Positions 16,251 through 26,148 are shown, counted from the stretch's first letter. The stretch is DNA of 64,000 bases from Microbacterium sp. AK031 (GCF_024807145.1 NZ_JANUCA010000001.1:930001-994000), one strand, 5' to 3'. Numbers and translations: made by a program. Notes: generated by a model from the letters alone, not told the origin.

Positions 16251-17090
16251 ATGACCGCTCTGCCCACCCGCACCGCTCACAACGGCTTCACTCTTCCCGC
16301 GATCGGACTGGGAACCTATCGGCTCAACGGCGCCGAGGGCGCGGCGGCGATCGCCGCCGGCATCGACGTCGGCTACCGCCTGATCGACTCGGCGTTCAAC
16401 TACGAGAACGAGGGAACCGTGGGGCGCGGCGTGGCAGATGCAGCGACCGATCGTGCAGAAGTGATCGTCACCACGAAGCTCCCCGGTCGCCACCACTCCA
16501 TCGAGAAGGCGCGCACAAGCATCGAGGAGAGCCGGTTCCGGCTGGGAATCGACGCCACCGATCTGCACCTCATCCACTGGCCGAACCCGATCCAGGACGA
16601 ATATGTGCAGGCGTGGGCCGCGCTCGTCGACGCCCAGCAGCGCGGCGTGGTGCGTCAGATCGGCGTGTCGAACTTCCTGCCGGAGCACCTCGAGCGCCTC
16701 GAGCATGAGACGGGCGTGCGCCCTGTGGTGAACCAGATCGAGCTGCACCCGTACTTCCCGCAGGAGGAGCAGCTCGAGTACCACCTCGAGCACGGCATCA
16801 TCACCGAGGCGTGGAGTCCCATCGGCCGTGCGAAGGCGCTGCTGGAAGAACCCGTGATCGTCGAGGTCGCGGCAGCTCACGACATCTCTCCCGCACAGTC
16901 CGTGCTCGCCTGGCACGTCGCGCGTGAGAGCGTCGCGATCCCGAAAGCGTCGTCGCTGGAGCATCAGCGCGCGAACTTCGCCGCGGCATCCGTCGTCCTC
17001 GACGACGCCGAGGTGGAGGCGATCACTGCACTCGGGCGCCCCGACGGTCGCCTCTTCGATGCCGACCCGAGGACGCACGAGGAGTCCTGA
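16251..17090 (+). CDS. Aldo/keto reductase
   Basis: A 279-residue NADPH-dependent carbonyl reductase, cytosolic TIM barrel. Motifs are the N-terminal GLGTYRLNGAEG, YRLIDSAFNYENE with catalytic Asp and Tyr, TTKLPGRHHS with the catalytic Lys, DLHLIHWPNP with the catalytic His, and the cofactor segment AIPKASSLEHQRANF. ATG 16251 follows GAAGGAGAACACG. It resembles 2,5-diketogluconate-reductase-type AKR5 proteins; the substrate is unknown. Its end is 21 bp from the convergent SDR gene. Confidence 0.93.
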   Translation: MTALPTRTAHNGFTLPAIGLGTYRLNGAEGAAAIAAGIDVGYRLIDSAFNYENEGTVGRGVADAATDRAEVIVTTKLPGRHHSIEKARTSIEESRFRLGIDATDLHLIHWPNPIQDEYVQAWAALVDAQQRGVVRQIGVSNFLPEHLERLEHETGVRPVVNQIELHPYFPQEEQLEYHLEHGIITEAWSPIGRAKALLEEPVIVEVAAAHDISPAQSVLAWHVARESVAIPKASSLEHQRANFAAASVVLDDAEVEAITALGRPDGRLFDADPRTHEES

Positions 17091-17111
17091 GCCGCGGCAT
17101 CCGTCCAATCG

Positions 17112-17903
17112 TCAGATCGTCGTCGTCAGCACACCGCCGTCCGCGCGCAATGCCGCGCCGTTAGTCGCGGACGACAGTGGGCTCGCCAGGTAGATCGCGA
17201 GATTGGCGATCTCGTCGGGCTCGATGAATCGCTGCAGCAGAGATGTCGTGTTCCCGCCGATGATGGCCGCCTTCAGAGCTTCTGCAGAAACATCCTGCGC
17301 CTGCGAGAGCGCGCTGACGGTGTCGGCGACCCCATCGGAGTAGGTCGGGCCGCCGAGAATCGTGTTCACCGTCACCTCGGTGCCACGGGTGAGCTTCGCG
17401 AGCCCGTTGCTCAGAGCCAGCATCGCGGCCTTCGTGACGCCATAGTGCACCATGTCTGCGGGGATGTTCACCCCGGACTCGCTGCCGATGAAGAGGATGC
17501 GTCCCCATCCGTTCTCCAGCATGTTCGGCAGGGCGTGCCGCGCGAGTCGCACGCCACTCATGACGTTGATCTCGAAGTACCGCTGCCAGTCGTCGTCGCC
17601 GATGTCGCCGAATGAGGCGAGTTCGAAGAGACCGACGTTGTTGACCAGGATGTCGACCTCACCGAGCGCATCGACCAGCCGCGCCGTCTCCTGTGGGTCT
17701 TCGAAGTCGGCGACGATTCCCGAGACGGGCGCGTCGGAATCCCCTGCTTCCAGCTCTTGAACCGCGCGGTCGACTTTCTCCTGACTTCGGCCGTTGATGA
17801 CGACCGAAGCTCCTTCTGCGAGAAGCCCCTTCGCGATCGCGTACCCGATCCCCTGCGTAGACCCGCTCACGAACGCTCGCCGGCCGTTCAGTTTCATCTC
17901 CAT
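17112..17903 (-). CDS. SDR family oxidoreductase
   Basis: A 263-residue short-chain dehydrogenase. Rossmann motif SGSTQGIGYAIAKGL (the usual first Thr-Gly is Ser-Gly), VDILVNNVG, the catalytic Ser in IGSESGVN, and the YGVTK active site. The C-terminus is the cofactor/substrate loop SPLSSATNGAALRADGG. ATG 17903 follows CGGAGCATC; a second ATG lies two codons on. It is divergent from a MarR regulator, with shared AAGTCA operator half-sites between, so it is the likely target. Substrate is not evident. Confidence 0.93.
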   Translation of the reverse strand: MEMKLNGRRAFVSGSTQGIGYAIAKGLLAEGASVVINGRSQEKVDRAVQELEAGDSDAPVSGIVADFEDPQETARLVDALGEVDILVNNVGLFELASFGDIGDDDWQRYFEINVMSGVRLARHALPNMLENGWGRILFIGSESGVNIPADMVHYGVTKAAMLALSNGLAKLTRGTEVTVNTILGGPTYSDGVADTVSALSQAQDVSAEALKAAIIGGNTTSLLQRFIEPDEIANLAIYLASPLSSATNGAALRADGGVLTTTI

Positions 17904-17926
17904 GATGCTCCGTTCACTTGCTCAGT

Positions 17927-17966
17927 AAAGTCATAACCTATCATTTGACTTGATCGAGAAAGTCAT
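17927..17966. promoter_or_regulatory. Candidate MarR operator: AAGTCA half-sites in alternating orientation
   Basis: AAAGTCAT occurs at 17927-17934 and 17959-17966. The opposite orientation, ATTTGACTT, lies midway at 17943-17951. The copies are about 16 bp apart and alternate, giving two overlapping inverted repeats. They sit between the divergent SDR and MarR genes, over their probable promoters. Confidence 0.6.
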
Positions 17967-17982
17967 CGGGTAGTCTGCTGGC

Positions 17983-18510
17983 ATGTCCGATCCTTCTGTC
18001 TCCACGGTTCTCGACGGCGACGAGCTGGAGACCTGGTCGTCTCTTGCCACTCTCCTGGAATGGCTGCCGGCGGCGCTCGACGCTCAGCTGCTCGGCGACT
18101 CGGACATGACGCACTTCGAGTACGGAATCCTCTACGCCCTCGCCCACGCCCCCGAGACAAGCCTTCGCATGAGCGTGCTCGCCGGTTACGCGAACAGCTC
18201 ACTGTCCAGGCTCTCGCGCGCGGCGACGCGCATGGAGAAACGCGGATGGATGCATCGGATGCCCGATCCCACCGATGGCCGTTTCACGCTCGCGATTCTC
18301 ACGGATGCCGGGCTGCACAAGGTCGACCAGGCGAGTCCTGGGCATGTGAGCACCGTCCGCCGATTGGTCATGGACCCGCTGACGACGACGCAGTCGAAGC
18401 AGCTGAGGGAGATCAGTCGGCGTATTCTCGGCGCCATCCGGGAAGAAGAGGGCTGGCGGCCGCCGCAGGAACGGTCCGCTGAACGACCCGACCCGTCACA
18501 CGGCGCCTGA
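17983..18510 (+). CDS. MarR family transcriptional regulator
   Basis: A 175-residue winged-helix regulator. The N-terminal dimer helix is followed by FEYGILYALAHAPETSLRMSVLAG, the recognition helix ANSSLSRLSRAATRMEKRGWMHR and the wing PDPTDGRFTLAILTDAG, then a C-terminal helix. MarR dimers usually repress a divergent gene and release on binding a ligand. TAGTCT at 17971-17976 is 6 nt before the ATG, so the mRNA is probably leaderless. It probably controls itself and the divergent SDR gene through the AAGTCA sites. The ligand is unknown. Confidence 0.92.
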   Translation: MSDPSVSTVLDGDELETWSSLATLLEWLPAALDAQLLGDSDMTHFEYGILYALAHAPETSLRMSVLAGYANSSLSRLSRAATRMEKRGWMHRMPDPTDGRFTLAILTDAGLHKVDQASPGHVSTVRRLVMDPLTTTQSKQLREISRRILGAIREEEGWRPPQERSAERPDPSHGA

Positions 18511-18549
18511 ACTCGGAATACCCGTAGCCGCCTCCGCCTTGCATCCGAC

Positions 18550-19578
18550 ATGAGAGCAATCGTGTACACAGGCAAGGGCGGCTCCGAGACGCTCACGTTG
18601 ATCGAGCGGGAAGCGGGACAGCCCGGCCAGGGTGAGGTGCGCGTCCGCATCCACGCATCGGGAGTCAACCCCACCGACTGGAAGGCTCGCGCTTCGTCGG
18701 GCACACCGATGCCGTTCGATCAGGTCGTGCCGAACCAGGACGGCGCCGGCGTCGTGGATGCTGTCGGTGACGGCGTCGTCGACCTGCAGGTCGGGGATCG
18801 CGTGTGGGTGTATCTCGCAGCGCACGAACGTCCGACCGGGACCGCTCAGGACGTCACGGTCGTTCCCGCCGCACGCGCCGTCCGGCTTCCCGACGGGATC
18901 GGGTTCGACGTCGCCGCGAGCCTCGGCGTCCCCGCGATGACGGCGCATCGTGCGCTGACCGTGCACGAGTTCGGCCCGTCGCGCCTCTCTCCCGGAGCCC
19001 TCGCCGATCGGACTGTCCTCGTGCAGGGCGGAGCCGGCGCCGTCGCACACGCGGCGATCCAGCTCGCGGTCTGGGCAGGTGCGAAGGTTCTCACGACTGT
19101 CAGCAGTGACGAGAAGGAGAGTCTCGCCCGCGCGGCCGGCGCACACCACGTGTTCCGGTACCCCGATGATCGGCTCGCCGAGCGCATCCTCGAGGTTGCG
19201 CCGTCGGGCGTCGACCACATCGTGGAGGTCTCCCCCGCGACGAACGCCGCGCTGGATGTCGCCGTGGTGGCCAATCACGGTTCGATCGCGTTCTACGCGA
19301 ACGACAAGGGCGACACGATCACCGTCCCCATCATCGCCACCTTCGCGAAGAACGCACGCTGGCAGGGGCTTCTGCTGTACACGGTCGGCGAGGATGCGCT
19401 CGCTGCGGCGGTCGAGGACATCACCGCCGCGCTGCAGGACGACGCGCTTCCCGTCGGGGAGGCGGCAGGGCTCCCTCTCACATGGTTTCCCTTAGAGGAG
19501 ACGGCCGCCGCGCATGATGCCGTGCAACAGGGCACGATCGGCAAGGTCCTCATCCGCGTAATAGAGGACAGGGACTGA
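18550..19578 (+). CDS. Zinc-independent quinone oxidoreductase-type medium-chain reductase
   Basis: A 342-residue NAD(P)H:quinone reductase-like MDR protein. The N-terminal GroES-like domain includes GEVRVRIHASGVNPTDWKARAS. The cofactor domain has VLVQGGAGAVAHAAIQLAVWAG. No structural zinc cysteines are present, so it belongs to the zeta-crystallin/QOR branch. ATG 18550 begins 39 bp after the MarR gene on the same strand; the two may be co-transcribed, which would make it a second MarR target. The physiological acceptor is unknown. Confidence 0.92.
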   Translation: MRAIVYTGKGGSETLTLIEREAGQPGQGEVRVRIHASGVNPTDWKARASSGTPMPFDQVVPNQDGAGVVDAVGDGVVDLQVGDRVWVYLAAHERPTGTAQDVTVVPAARAVRLPDGIGFDVAASLGVPAMTAHRALTVHEFGPSRLSPGALADRTVLVQGGAGAVAHAAIQLAVWAGAKVLTTVSSDEKESLARAAGAHHVFRYPDDRLAERILEVAPSGVDHIVEVSPATNAALDVAVVANHGSIAFYANDKGDTITVPIIATFAKNARWQGLLLYTVGEDALAAAVEDITAALQDDALPVGEAAGLPLTWFPLEETAAAHDAVQQGTIGKVLIRVIEDRD

Positions 19579-19591
19579 GCGGAGACTGATG

Positions 19592-19667
19592 TGGTGGGCC
19601 CTGCCGGGATCGAACCGACGACATCCACGGTGTAAACGTGGCGCTCTACCAGCTGAGCTAAAGGCCC
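19592..19667 (-). tRNA. tRNA-Val (TAC)
   Basis: Minus strand, 76 nt with CCA encoded. The acceptor GGGCCTT pairs with GGGCCC at the 3' side. D arm GCTCAGCTGGTAGAGC. The anticodon stem CCACG/CGTGG encloses TTTACAC, anticodon TAC. T arm GTCGGTTCGATCCCGGC. Confidence 0.97.
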
Positions 19668-19820
19668 TGGTGTGTTCAGTCTATCCATGTCGCGGATGCG
19701 CGACGCAGTCTGTGAAGAGGGCTAGGCTGAATGCGGCGCGCGTTGTGCCGAGCCGACAAGGCTCCCCGCGTCGCTTCCCGTTTCCTTGGCAAGACCTGCC
19801 AGCTTGACGAAAGGCTCCTT

Positions 19821-22547
19821 GTGACCGTTCACGACCAGGATCCGTACTCCCAGGGCCCCCTCGACAGTGATCCGGAGGAGACCAGCGAGTGGCAGCAGTC
19901 GCTCGACGGGCTGGTCGATTCCAAGGGTCACGGCCGTGGGCGCGAAATCATGCTCAGCATGCTCAAGCGCTCGAAGGAGCTGCACCTCAATGTGCCGATG
20001 GTTCCGACCACGGACTACATCAACACCATCGCTTCCGAGAATGAGCCCGACTTCCCGGGCGATGAAGAACTCGAGCGCCGCTACCGCCACTGGATTCGCT
20101 GGAATGCCGCGATCACGGTGCACCGCGCACAACGTCCGGGCATCGGCGTCGGCGGTCACATCTCGACCTACGCATCGGCAGCCTCGCTCTACGAGGTCGG
20201 GCACAACCACTTCTTCCGCGGTCAGGATGACTCGTCCGGCGGCGACCAGATCTTCTATCAAGGTCACGCCTCCCCCGGCATGTACGCCCGCGCCTTCCTC
20301 GAAGGGCGCCTGAGCGAGGCTCAGCTCGATGCCTTCCGCCAGGAGAAGTCCGGCGCACCGAACGGCATCCCGTCGTACCCGCACCCGCGCATGATGCGCG
20401 AGTTCTGGCAGTTCCCGACCGTCTCGATGGGTCTCGGCCCGATCAACGCTGTCTACCAGGCGATGGCGAACAAGTACCTCGAGAATCGCGGCATCAAGAG
20501 CGTCGCCGACTCCCACGTGTGGGCGTTCCTCGGCGACGGCGAGATGGACGAAGTCGAATCGCGCGGCCAGCTCCAGGTCGCAGCCAACGAGGGCCTCGAC
20601 AACCTGACCTTCGTGATCAACTGCAACCTGCAGCGTCTCGACGGTCCGGTGCGCGGCAACGGCAAGATCATCCAGGAACTGGAATCGTACTTCCGCGGCG
20701 CCGGCTGGAACGTCATCAAGGTCGTCTGGGGACGCGAGTGGGACGACCTGCTCGCCCGCGACACCGAGGGCGCACTGCTGAACCTCATGAACGTCACCCC
20801 CGACGGCGACTACCAGACCTACAAGGCCGAGAGCGGCGCCTTCGTGCGCGAGAACTTCTTCGGCCGCGACGAGCGCACGGCGGCTCTGGTCAAGGACTAC
20901 ACCGACGACCAGATCTGGAAGCTGCGCCGCGGTGGCCACGACTACCGCAAGGTGTACGCCGCCTACAAGGCCGCCATGGAGCACAAGGGCCAGCCGACCG
21001 TCATCCTCGCGAAGACTGTCAAGGGCTACGGTCTCGGCCCGCACTTCGAGGGGCGCAACGCGACGCACCAGATGAAGAAGATGACGCTGGAGGACCTCAA
21101 GCTCTTCCGCGACACCATGCAGATCCCGATCACGGACGCTCAACTCGAAGAAGACCCGTACCGTCCGCCGTACTTCCACCCGGGAGCGCAGGACGAGACG
21201 ATCCAGTACATGCTGGACCGCCGTCACGACCTCGGCGGCTTCCTGCCGGAGCGACGCACCACCCACGTGGGGCTGACCCTTCCCGAGGACAAGGACTACG
21301 CGTTCCCCAAGAAGGGCTCGGGCAACCAGGAGGTCGCCACGACGATGGCGTTCGTCCGCATGCTCAAGGACCTCATGAAGGTCAAGGGGTTCGGCGAGCG
21401 AGTCGTGCCGATCATCCCGGACGAGGCACGTACGTTCGGAATGGACGCGTACTTCCCGACCGCGAAGATCTACAACCCGAACGGCCAGAACTACACCGCC
21501 GTCGACCGCGAACTGCTCCTCGCCTACAAGGAGAGCCCGCAGGGTCAGATCATGCACGTCGGCATCAACGAGGCCGGCGCCACCGCGGCGTTCACCGCGA
21601 CCGGCACGTCGTACTCGACGCACGGCGAACCGCTGATCCCGATCTACATCTTCTACTCGATGTTCGGCTACCAGCGCACCGGCGATGCCTTCTGGGCGGC
21701 CGCCGACCAGATGGCACGCGGTTTCGTCATCGGCGCGACGGCCGGCCGTACGACGCTGACCGGAGAGGGAACACAGCACGCGGACGGGCACTCCCCGCTG
21801 CTCGCATCGACCAACCCGGCCACCATCACCTACGACCCGGCCTACGGCTACGAAGTCGCGCAAATCGTGCAGGCTGGCATCGAGCGGATGTACGGCGGAT
21901 CGCACCCCGATCCCGACGTCATGTACTACCTCACGGTGTACAACGAGCCGTTCAAGCAGCCGGCTGAGCCGGAGGATGTCGACGTCGACGGCATCCTCAA
22001 GGGTCTGCACCGCGTCTCCGAAGGTCAGGGCGACGGACCTCGCGTCCAGCTGCTCGCGTCCGGCGTCGGAGTGCCGTGGGCTCTCGAGGCGCAGGAACTG
22101 CTGGCGAAGGACTGGGGCGTCGTCGCCGACGTGTGGTCCGTCACCAGCTGGACCGAGTTGCGCCGCGACGGCCTGGCCGCCGACGAGCACAACTTCCTGC
22201 ACCCCGAGGAAGAGCCGCGTCTGGCCTACATCACGCAGAAGCTGCAGGGCGCCGAGGGTCCGTTCATCGCGACCAGCGACTTCATGCACGCGGTGCAGGA
22301 CCAGATCCGCCAGTGGGTTCCGGGCGACTACTACACGCTCGGCGCCGACGGTTTCGGCTTCGCTGACACCCGCGCAGCGGCACGTCGCTTCTTCAAGATC
22401 GACGGCCCCTCGATGGTGGTCCGCGCGCTTCAGGGTCTCGCAGACAAGGGCAAGGTCGAGCGCTCCGTGATCGCACAGGCGATCTCGAAGTACGACCTGC
22501 ACAACGTCAACGCCGGCACAAGCGGAAACGCCGGCGGCGAGAGCTGA
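19821..22547 (+). CDS. aceE: Pyruvate dehydrogenase E1 component, homodimeric type
   Basis: A 908-residue thiamine-diphosphate enzyme that decarboxylates pyruvate and passes the acetyl group to E2, making acetyl-CoA. The TPP motif is [20 protein letters not shown] through [10 protein letters not shown] (about residues 235-272). Family blocks [20 protein letters not shown] and [18 protein letters not shown] are also present. Length is normal (about 890-915). GTG 19821 follows ACGAAAGGCTCCTT. A TAGGCT -10 at about 19723-19728 puts the transcript start close to the ATG at 19731, so that ATG is not the start and the leader is about 90 nt. The fas regulator follows by 7 bp. Confidence 0.97.
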   Translation: MTVHDQDPYSQGPLDSDPEETSEWQQSLDGLVDSKGHGRGREIMLSMLKRSKELHLNVPMVPTTDYINTIASENEPDFPGDEELERRYRHWIRWNAAITVHRAQRPGIGVGGHISTYASAASLYEVGHNHFFRGQDDSSGGDQIFYQGHASPGMYARAFLEGRLSEAQLDAFRQEKSGAPNGIPSYPHPRMMREFWQFPTVSMGLGPINAVYQAMANKYLENRGIKSVADSHVWAFLGDGEMDEVESRGQLQVAANEGLDNLTFVINCNLQRLDGPVRGNGKIIQELESYFRGAGWNVIKVVWGREWDDLLARDTEGALLNLMNVTPDGDYQTYKAESGAFVRENFFGRDERTAALVKDYTDDQIWKLRRGGHDYRKVYAAYKAAMEHKGQPTVILAKTVKGYGLGPHFEGRNATHQMKKMTLEDLKLFRDTMQIPITDAQLEEDPYRPPYFHPGAQDETIQYMLDRRHDLGGFLPERRTTHVGLTLPEDKDYAFPKKGSGNQEVATTMAFVRMLKDLMKVKGFGERVVPIIPDEARTFGMDAYFPTAKIYNPNGQNYTAVDRELLLAYKESPQGQIMHVGINEAGATAAFTATGTSYSTHGEPLIPIYIFYSMFGYQRTGDAFWAAADQMARGFVIGATAGRTTLTGEGTQHADGHSPLLASTNPATITYDPAYGYEVAQIVQAGIERMYGGSHPDPDVMYYLTVYNEPFKQPAEPEDVDVDGILKGLHRVSEGQGDGPRVQLLASGVGVPWALEAQELLAKDWGVVADVWSVTSWTELRRDGLAADEHNFLHPEEEPRLAYITQKLQGAEGPFIATSDFMHAVQDQIRQWVPGDYYTLGADGFGFADTRAAARRFFKIDGPSMVVRALQGLADKGKVERSVIAQAISKYDLHNVNAGTSGNAGGES

Positions 22548-22554
22548 GCCCGGT

Positions 22555-23772
22555 GTGACCGGATCGTCTCCCACATCGATGGACAAGGCTACGACGCTCG
22601 CCTGGCTGCGCCGGATCTCCGGTGACCTCGCCACGGCGACCATCCAGCGCCTCGACGACACGCTGCCCTGGTACGCCGACATGCCACCGGCCCGCCGCTC
22701 TGCGGTCGGGCTGGTGGCCCAGGCGGGCATCAGCTCGTTCATCCAGTGGTTCGACGATCCCACTTCGACGCCGTGGATCGCGGCTGACATCTTCGCCGCC
22801 GCACCGCGCGAACTTCTGCGCAGTGTGAGCCTGACCCAGACGCTGCAGCTCATTCGCGTGACCGTCGAGGTCACAGAGGAGCGCGTCGCCGGCAAGGGCG
22901 AGGACCTGCGCGAGGCGATCCTGCTGTACTCCCGCGAGGTCGCTTTCGCCGCCGCTGACGTGTACGCCCGCGCCGCCGAGGCGCGAGGGCTGTGGGATGC
23001 GCGACTCGAGGCGCTGGTGGTCGACTCCATCCTCACCGGGGAGGCCGATGAAGAGTTGCCCAGCCGCATCGCGGCTCTCGGCTGGCACGGCCACGGCGAG
23101 GTGTGTGTGCTGGTGGGCACGACTCCCCCGCAGTTCGATGTCGATCATGTGCGCCGCACCGCACGCAAGCTCGCGGTCGACGTGCTCATCGGCGTGCAGG
23201 GTTCGAGACTGGTCCTGGTCCTGGGTCGTGCGCGTGTTCCCGGTCGCGAAGAGGTCGCCGACGAACTCGCCTTCGAGGACATCGCCGCGCGTCTGGAGCC
23301 GTCGTTCGGTCCCGGGTACGTCGTGCTCGGCCCGCCGGTGGCTGCGCTCGTGGATGCCGGGCAGAGCGCACGTGCAGCTCTCGCCGGGTTCGCCGTCGCC
23401 CGCGCCTGGCGCACCGCTCCACGTCCCGTCGAAGCCGATGACCTGCTTCCTGAACGCGCACTCGCCGGTGATCCTCTGGCGAAGCAGACACTCATCGAAC
23501 GCATCTACCGCCCGTTGCAGGCGCACTCCACTGACCTTGTCACCACGCTGTGGAGCTATCTCGACAACGGTCGCTCGCTCGAAGCGACCGCACGAGAGCT
23601 GTTCGTGCATCCGAACACGGTCCGCTATCGCCTCAAGCGCGTGAGCGAGGTCATCGGGTGGGATGCCACCGGTCCCCGCGAGGCACTGATCCTGCAGACG
23701 GCACTGATCGTCGGCTCCATCGGCGCCACGGAACCGGTGCGTCGCCGAGCAGCCAACCGTCGCACGCGCTGA
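22555..23772 (+). CDS. fasR: PucR/CdaR-family regulator of fatty acid synthesis (FasR-like)
   Basis: A 405-residue regulator. The C-terminal PucR-type helix-turn-helix is SLEATARELFVHPNTVRYRLKRVSEVIGWD (residues ~345-375). The middle carries a GGDEF-related CdaR sensing region, and the N-terminus is helical. In Streptomyces a PucR-type FasR directly upstream of fabD-fabH-acpP-fabF activates those genes; the same order here supports the name. GTG 22555 lies 7 bp after aceE, so the regulator is probably co-transcribed with pyruvate dehydrogenase; ATG 22579 is an alternative. The ligand is unknown. Confidence 0.88.
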   Translation: MTGSSPTSMDKATTLAWLRRISGDLATATIQRLDDTLPWYADMPPARRSAVGLVAQAGISSFIQWFDDPTSTPWIAADIFAAAPRELLRSVSLTQTLQLIRVTVEVTEERVAGKGEDLREAILLYSREVAFAAADVYARAAEARGLWDARLEALVVDSILTGEADEELPSRIAALGWHGHGEVCVLVGTTPPQFDVDHVRRTARKLAVDVLIGVQGSRLVLVLGRARVPGREEVADELAFEDIAARLEPSFGPGYVVLGPPVAALVDAGQSARAALAGFAVARAWRTAPRPVEADDLLPERALAGDPLAKQTLIERIYRPLQAHSTDLVTTLWSYLDNGRSLEATARELFVHPNTVRYRLKRVSEVIGWDATGPREALILQTALIVGSIGATEPVRRRAANRRTR

Positions 23773-23868
23773 ACTGTCGACGCGCGCTGTACGTCGCGCA
23801 CAAGGGAATCTCGGAATCTTGTGAGGGATCATCCACCGTTCTGGCGCGAACGTTGGCAGACTGAGTAG

Positions 23869-24789
23869 GTGATTGTCGTCGCCTGCCCTGGACAGGGCTC
23901 ACAGACCCCCGGTTTTCTCTCCCCCTGGCTCGAGCTGGACGGCGTGGCCGACAGTCTCGCTGCATACTCCGAGGCCGCAGAAGTCGATCTTCTCCTTCAC
24001 GGCACGAAGTCCGACGCTGACACCATCCGCGACACGCGCATCGCGCAGCCGCTCATCGTCGCGGCATCGCTGATCGCCTCGGCTGCGCTCGCCAAGCGCG
24101 CCGGACGCGCTCCGGACGGCACCGCAGGGCACTCGGTGGGCGAACTCGCCGCGCTCGTCGGCGCCGGTGTCGTCTCCGCAGAACAGGCGATGCGTCTCGT
24201 AGGTGTTCGGGGTCGGGCGATGGCGGATGCCGCGGCACAGACCCCGACCGGGATGAGCGCAGTGATCGGCGGCGACGAGCAGTCCGTGCTCGCCCGCCTC
24301 GCCGAGCTGGAACTCTCCCCGGCCAACTACAACGGGGGCGGGCAGATCGTCGTCGCAGGAGCCCTTCCCGCCCTGGCTTCGCTTGCTGAAGAACCCGTGA
24401 AGGGAACTCGAGTGATCCCGTTGCAGGTCGCCGGCGCGTTCCACACCTCATACATGGCGCCCGCCGTCGAAGCGCTGCGTGCCGCCGTCGACGAGATCGC
24501 ACCGAGCGACCCGCAGATCACGCTCTGGACCAACAAGGACGGCTCGATCGTCACCTCCGGTGCCACCGCACTCGAGCTGATCGTCAACCAGGTCTCCTCG
24601 CCGGTGCGCTGGGATCTCTGCATGAGCTCCTTCGCCGACAACAGCATCACCGGCCTCATCGAACTCGCGCCGGCAGGAGCCCTCACCGGCCTCGCCAAAC
24701 GTGGCCTACGCGGCACGCCTGCCGTGGCCGTCAAGACACCAGAAGACCTCGACGCAGCGGCTGAGCTGCTGAACGGAGCAGCCGCATGA
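23869..24789 (+). CDS. fabD: Malonyl-CoA:ACP malonyltransferase
   Basis: A 306-residue enzyme that moves malonyl from CoA to ACP, the first step of type II fatty acid synthesis. N-terminal CPGQGSQTPGFL, active-site GHSVGE with Ser89, and VAGAFHTSYMAPA with the catalytic His. GTG 23869 lies 6 nt after CAGACT, a weaker version of the leaderless -10. The upstream 96 bp would hold the FasR site, but I cannot define it. It overlaps fabH by ATGA. Confidence 0.96.
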   Translation: MIVVACPGQGSQTPGFLSPWLELDGVADSLAAYSEAAEVDLLLHGTKSDADTIRDTRIAQPLIVAASLIASAALAKRAGRAPDGTAGHSVGELAALVGAGVVSAEQAMRLVGVRGRAMADAAAQTPTGMSAVIGGDEQSVLARLAELELSPANYNGGGQIVVAGALPALASLAEEPVKGTRVIPLQVAGAFHTSYMAPAVEALRAAVDEIAPSDPQITLWTNKDGSIVTSGATALELIVNQVSSPVRWDLCMSSFADNSITGLIELAPAGALTGLAKRGLRGTPAVAVKTPEDLDAAAELLNGAAA

Positions 24790-25787
24790 CCGCCACCCTG
24801 AAGCAGGCCACCGGCCCGCAGTTCACCCGGATCCTGTCGTTCGGCGCCGCGCGCGGCGAGAACGCAGTCCCGAACGACGATCTCATCGGACCGATCGATT
24901 CCAGCGACGAGTGGATCCGTCAGCGCACCGGCATCATCACCCGTGCACGCGCCGCCAAGGACACCGACGCGATCGACCTCGCAGCCATCGCGGCGGCAGA
25001 AGCCATCGAGAAGTCGGGGGTCGCAGCGTCCGACGTCGACCTCGTGATCGTCGCGACCATCAGCAACCCGAAGCAGTCCCCCTCGGTGTCCGCGATCGTC
25101 GCGGACCGCGTCGGCGCGAACCCGGCCGCGGCATACGACGTCAACGCCGCGTGCGCCGGATACGCCTACGCGATCGCACAGGCCGACGCGCTGATCCGCG
25201 CAGGCGCCGCGCGCTACGCCCTTGTGATCGGCACGGAGAAGCTCTCCGACGTCGTCGACCCGGCCGACCGCAGCATCTCGTTCCTGCTCGGCGACGGTGC
25301 CGGCGCCGCTCTGATCGGCCCGAGCGAGACTCCGGGCATCGCGCCGGCCGTGTGGGGATCGGATGGCTCGAAGGCGGATGCCGTCGGCATGAACGGCACG
25401 CTCACCCAGTTCCGCGACGGCGAGGTGCCATGGCCGACACTGCGCCAGGAGGGACAGACCGTGTTCCGCTGGGCCGTCTGGGAGATGGCCAAGGTCGCGC
25501 GCGAAGCTCTCGACGTCGCGGGCGTCGAGCCGGCAGACATCGCCGCGTTCATTCCACATCAGGCCAACATGCGCATCATCGACGAGTTCGCGAAGCAGCT
25601 GAAGCTGCCGGAGACCACTGTGATCGCACGCGACATCGAGACCACGGGCAACACCTCGGCGGCATCGATCCCTCTCGCGAGCCACCGGTTGATGGCCGAG
25701 CATCCTGAACTGTCCGGCGGACTCGCGCTGCAGATCGGCTTCGGAGCCGGTCTCGTGTTCGCCGCGCAGGTCGTCGTCCTCCCCTGA
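24786..25787 (+). CDS. fabH: 3-oxoacyl-ACP synthase III
   Basis: A 333-residue ketosynthase that condenses an acyl-CoA primer with malonyl-ACP to start fatty acid synthesis; in actinobacteria it sets branched versus straight chains. The triad is visible: Cys123 in NAACAGYAYA, His258 in IPHQANMRII, Asn289 in TTGNTSAASIPLA. ATGA overlap with fabD indicates coupling. Length is normal. Confidence 0.97.
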   Translation: MTATLKQATGPQFTRILSFGAARGENAVPNDDLIGPIDSSDEWIRQRTGIITRARAAKDTDAIDLAAIAAAEAIEKSGVAASDVDLVIVATISNPKQSPSVSAIVADRVGANPAAAYDVNAACAGYAYAIAQADALIRAGAARYALVIGTEKLSDVVDPADRSISFLLGDGAGAALIGPSETPGIAPAVWGSDGSKADAVGMNGTLTQFRDGEVPWPTLRQEGQTVFRWAVWEMAKVAREALDVAGVEPADIAAFIPHQANMRIIDEFAKQLKLPETTVIARDIETTGNTSAASIPLASHRLMAEHPELSGGLALQIGFGAGLVFAAQVVVLP

Positions 25788-25855
25788 TCACGCCCGGCGA
25801 CCTCCTAAACTGTTCATCGGTTCCGAAAACAACCCGCAAGAAAGAGGAAAACCAC

Positions 25856-26104
25856 ATGGCTTTCACCAACGATGAGGTCCTCGCCGGCCTCTCCGAACTC
25901 ATCACCGACGAGACCGGCATCGACGGCTCCGAGGTCGCGCTCGAGAAGTCCTTCACGGACGACCTCGACATCGACTCGATCTCGATGATGACGATCGTCG
26001 TCAACGCCGAGGAGAAGTTCGGCGTCACGATTCCCGACGACGAGGTCAAGAACCTCAAGACCGTCGGCGACGCCGTGAACTTCATCGTCGCCGGCCAGGC
26101 GTAA
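25856..26104 (+). CDS. acpP: Acyl carrier protein
   Basis: An 82-residue acidic carrier protein. The 4'-phosphopantetheine attachment is Ser41 in LDIDSISMMTIV, and helix II/III residues (NAEEKFGVTIPDDEVKNLKTVGDAV) are typical. ATG 25856 follows AAGAAAGAGGAAAACCAC, the strongest ribosome site in the cluster, fitting the high ACP demand. A hairpin downstream may raise acpP relative to fabF. Confidence 0.98.
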   Translation: MAFTNDEVLAGLSELITDETGIDGSEVALEKSFTDDLDIDSISMMTIVVNAEEKFGVTIPDDEVKNLKTVGDAVNFIVAGQA

Positions 26105-26112
26105 GACCTGAC

Positions 26113-26148
26113 GGATGCCACCCTCGCACTCTGCGGGGCGTGGCATCC
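26113..26148 (+). terminator. Intercistronic hairpin between acpP and fabF
   Basis: GGATGCCAC pairs with GTGGCATCC over an 18-nt loop that can itself pair CCTCGC with GCGGGG-type bases. It starts 8 bp after the acpP stop. It could be a partial terminator or an RNase/processing stop that raises acpP mRNA over fabF. Confidence 0.55.

Noticed and set aside
15915..17108. 397-aa minus-strand ORF opposite the aldo/keto reductase
   Set aside because: Composition and lack of motifs mark it as shadow; the AKR catalytic residues lie on the + strand.
19293..19688. 131-aa minus-strand ORF beginning in tRNA-Val (GPLAQLVERHVYTV...)
   Set aside because: Its N-terminus is a translation of the tRNA complement, a well-known false ORF; the rest is antisense to the quinone reductase gene.
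19722..23120. 1,132-aa minus-strand ORF opposite aceE
   Set aside because: Shadow frame: valine/arginine/aspartate-rich with no domain, wholly antisense to aceE and fasR.
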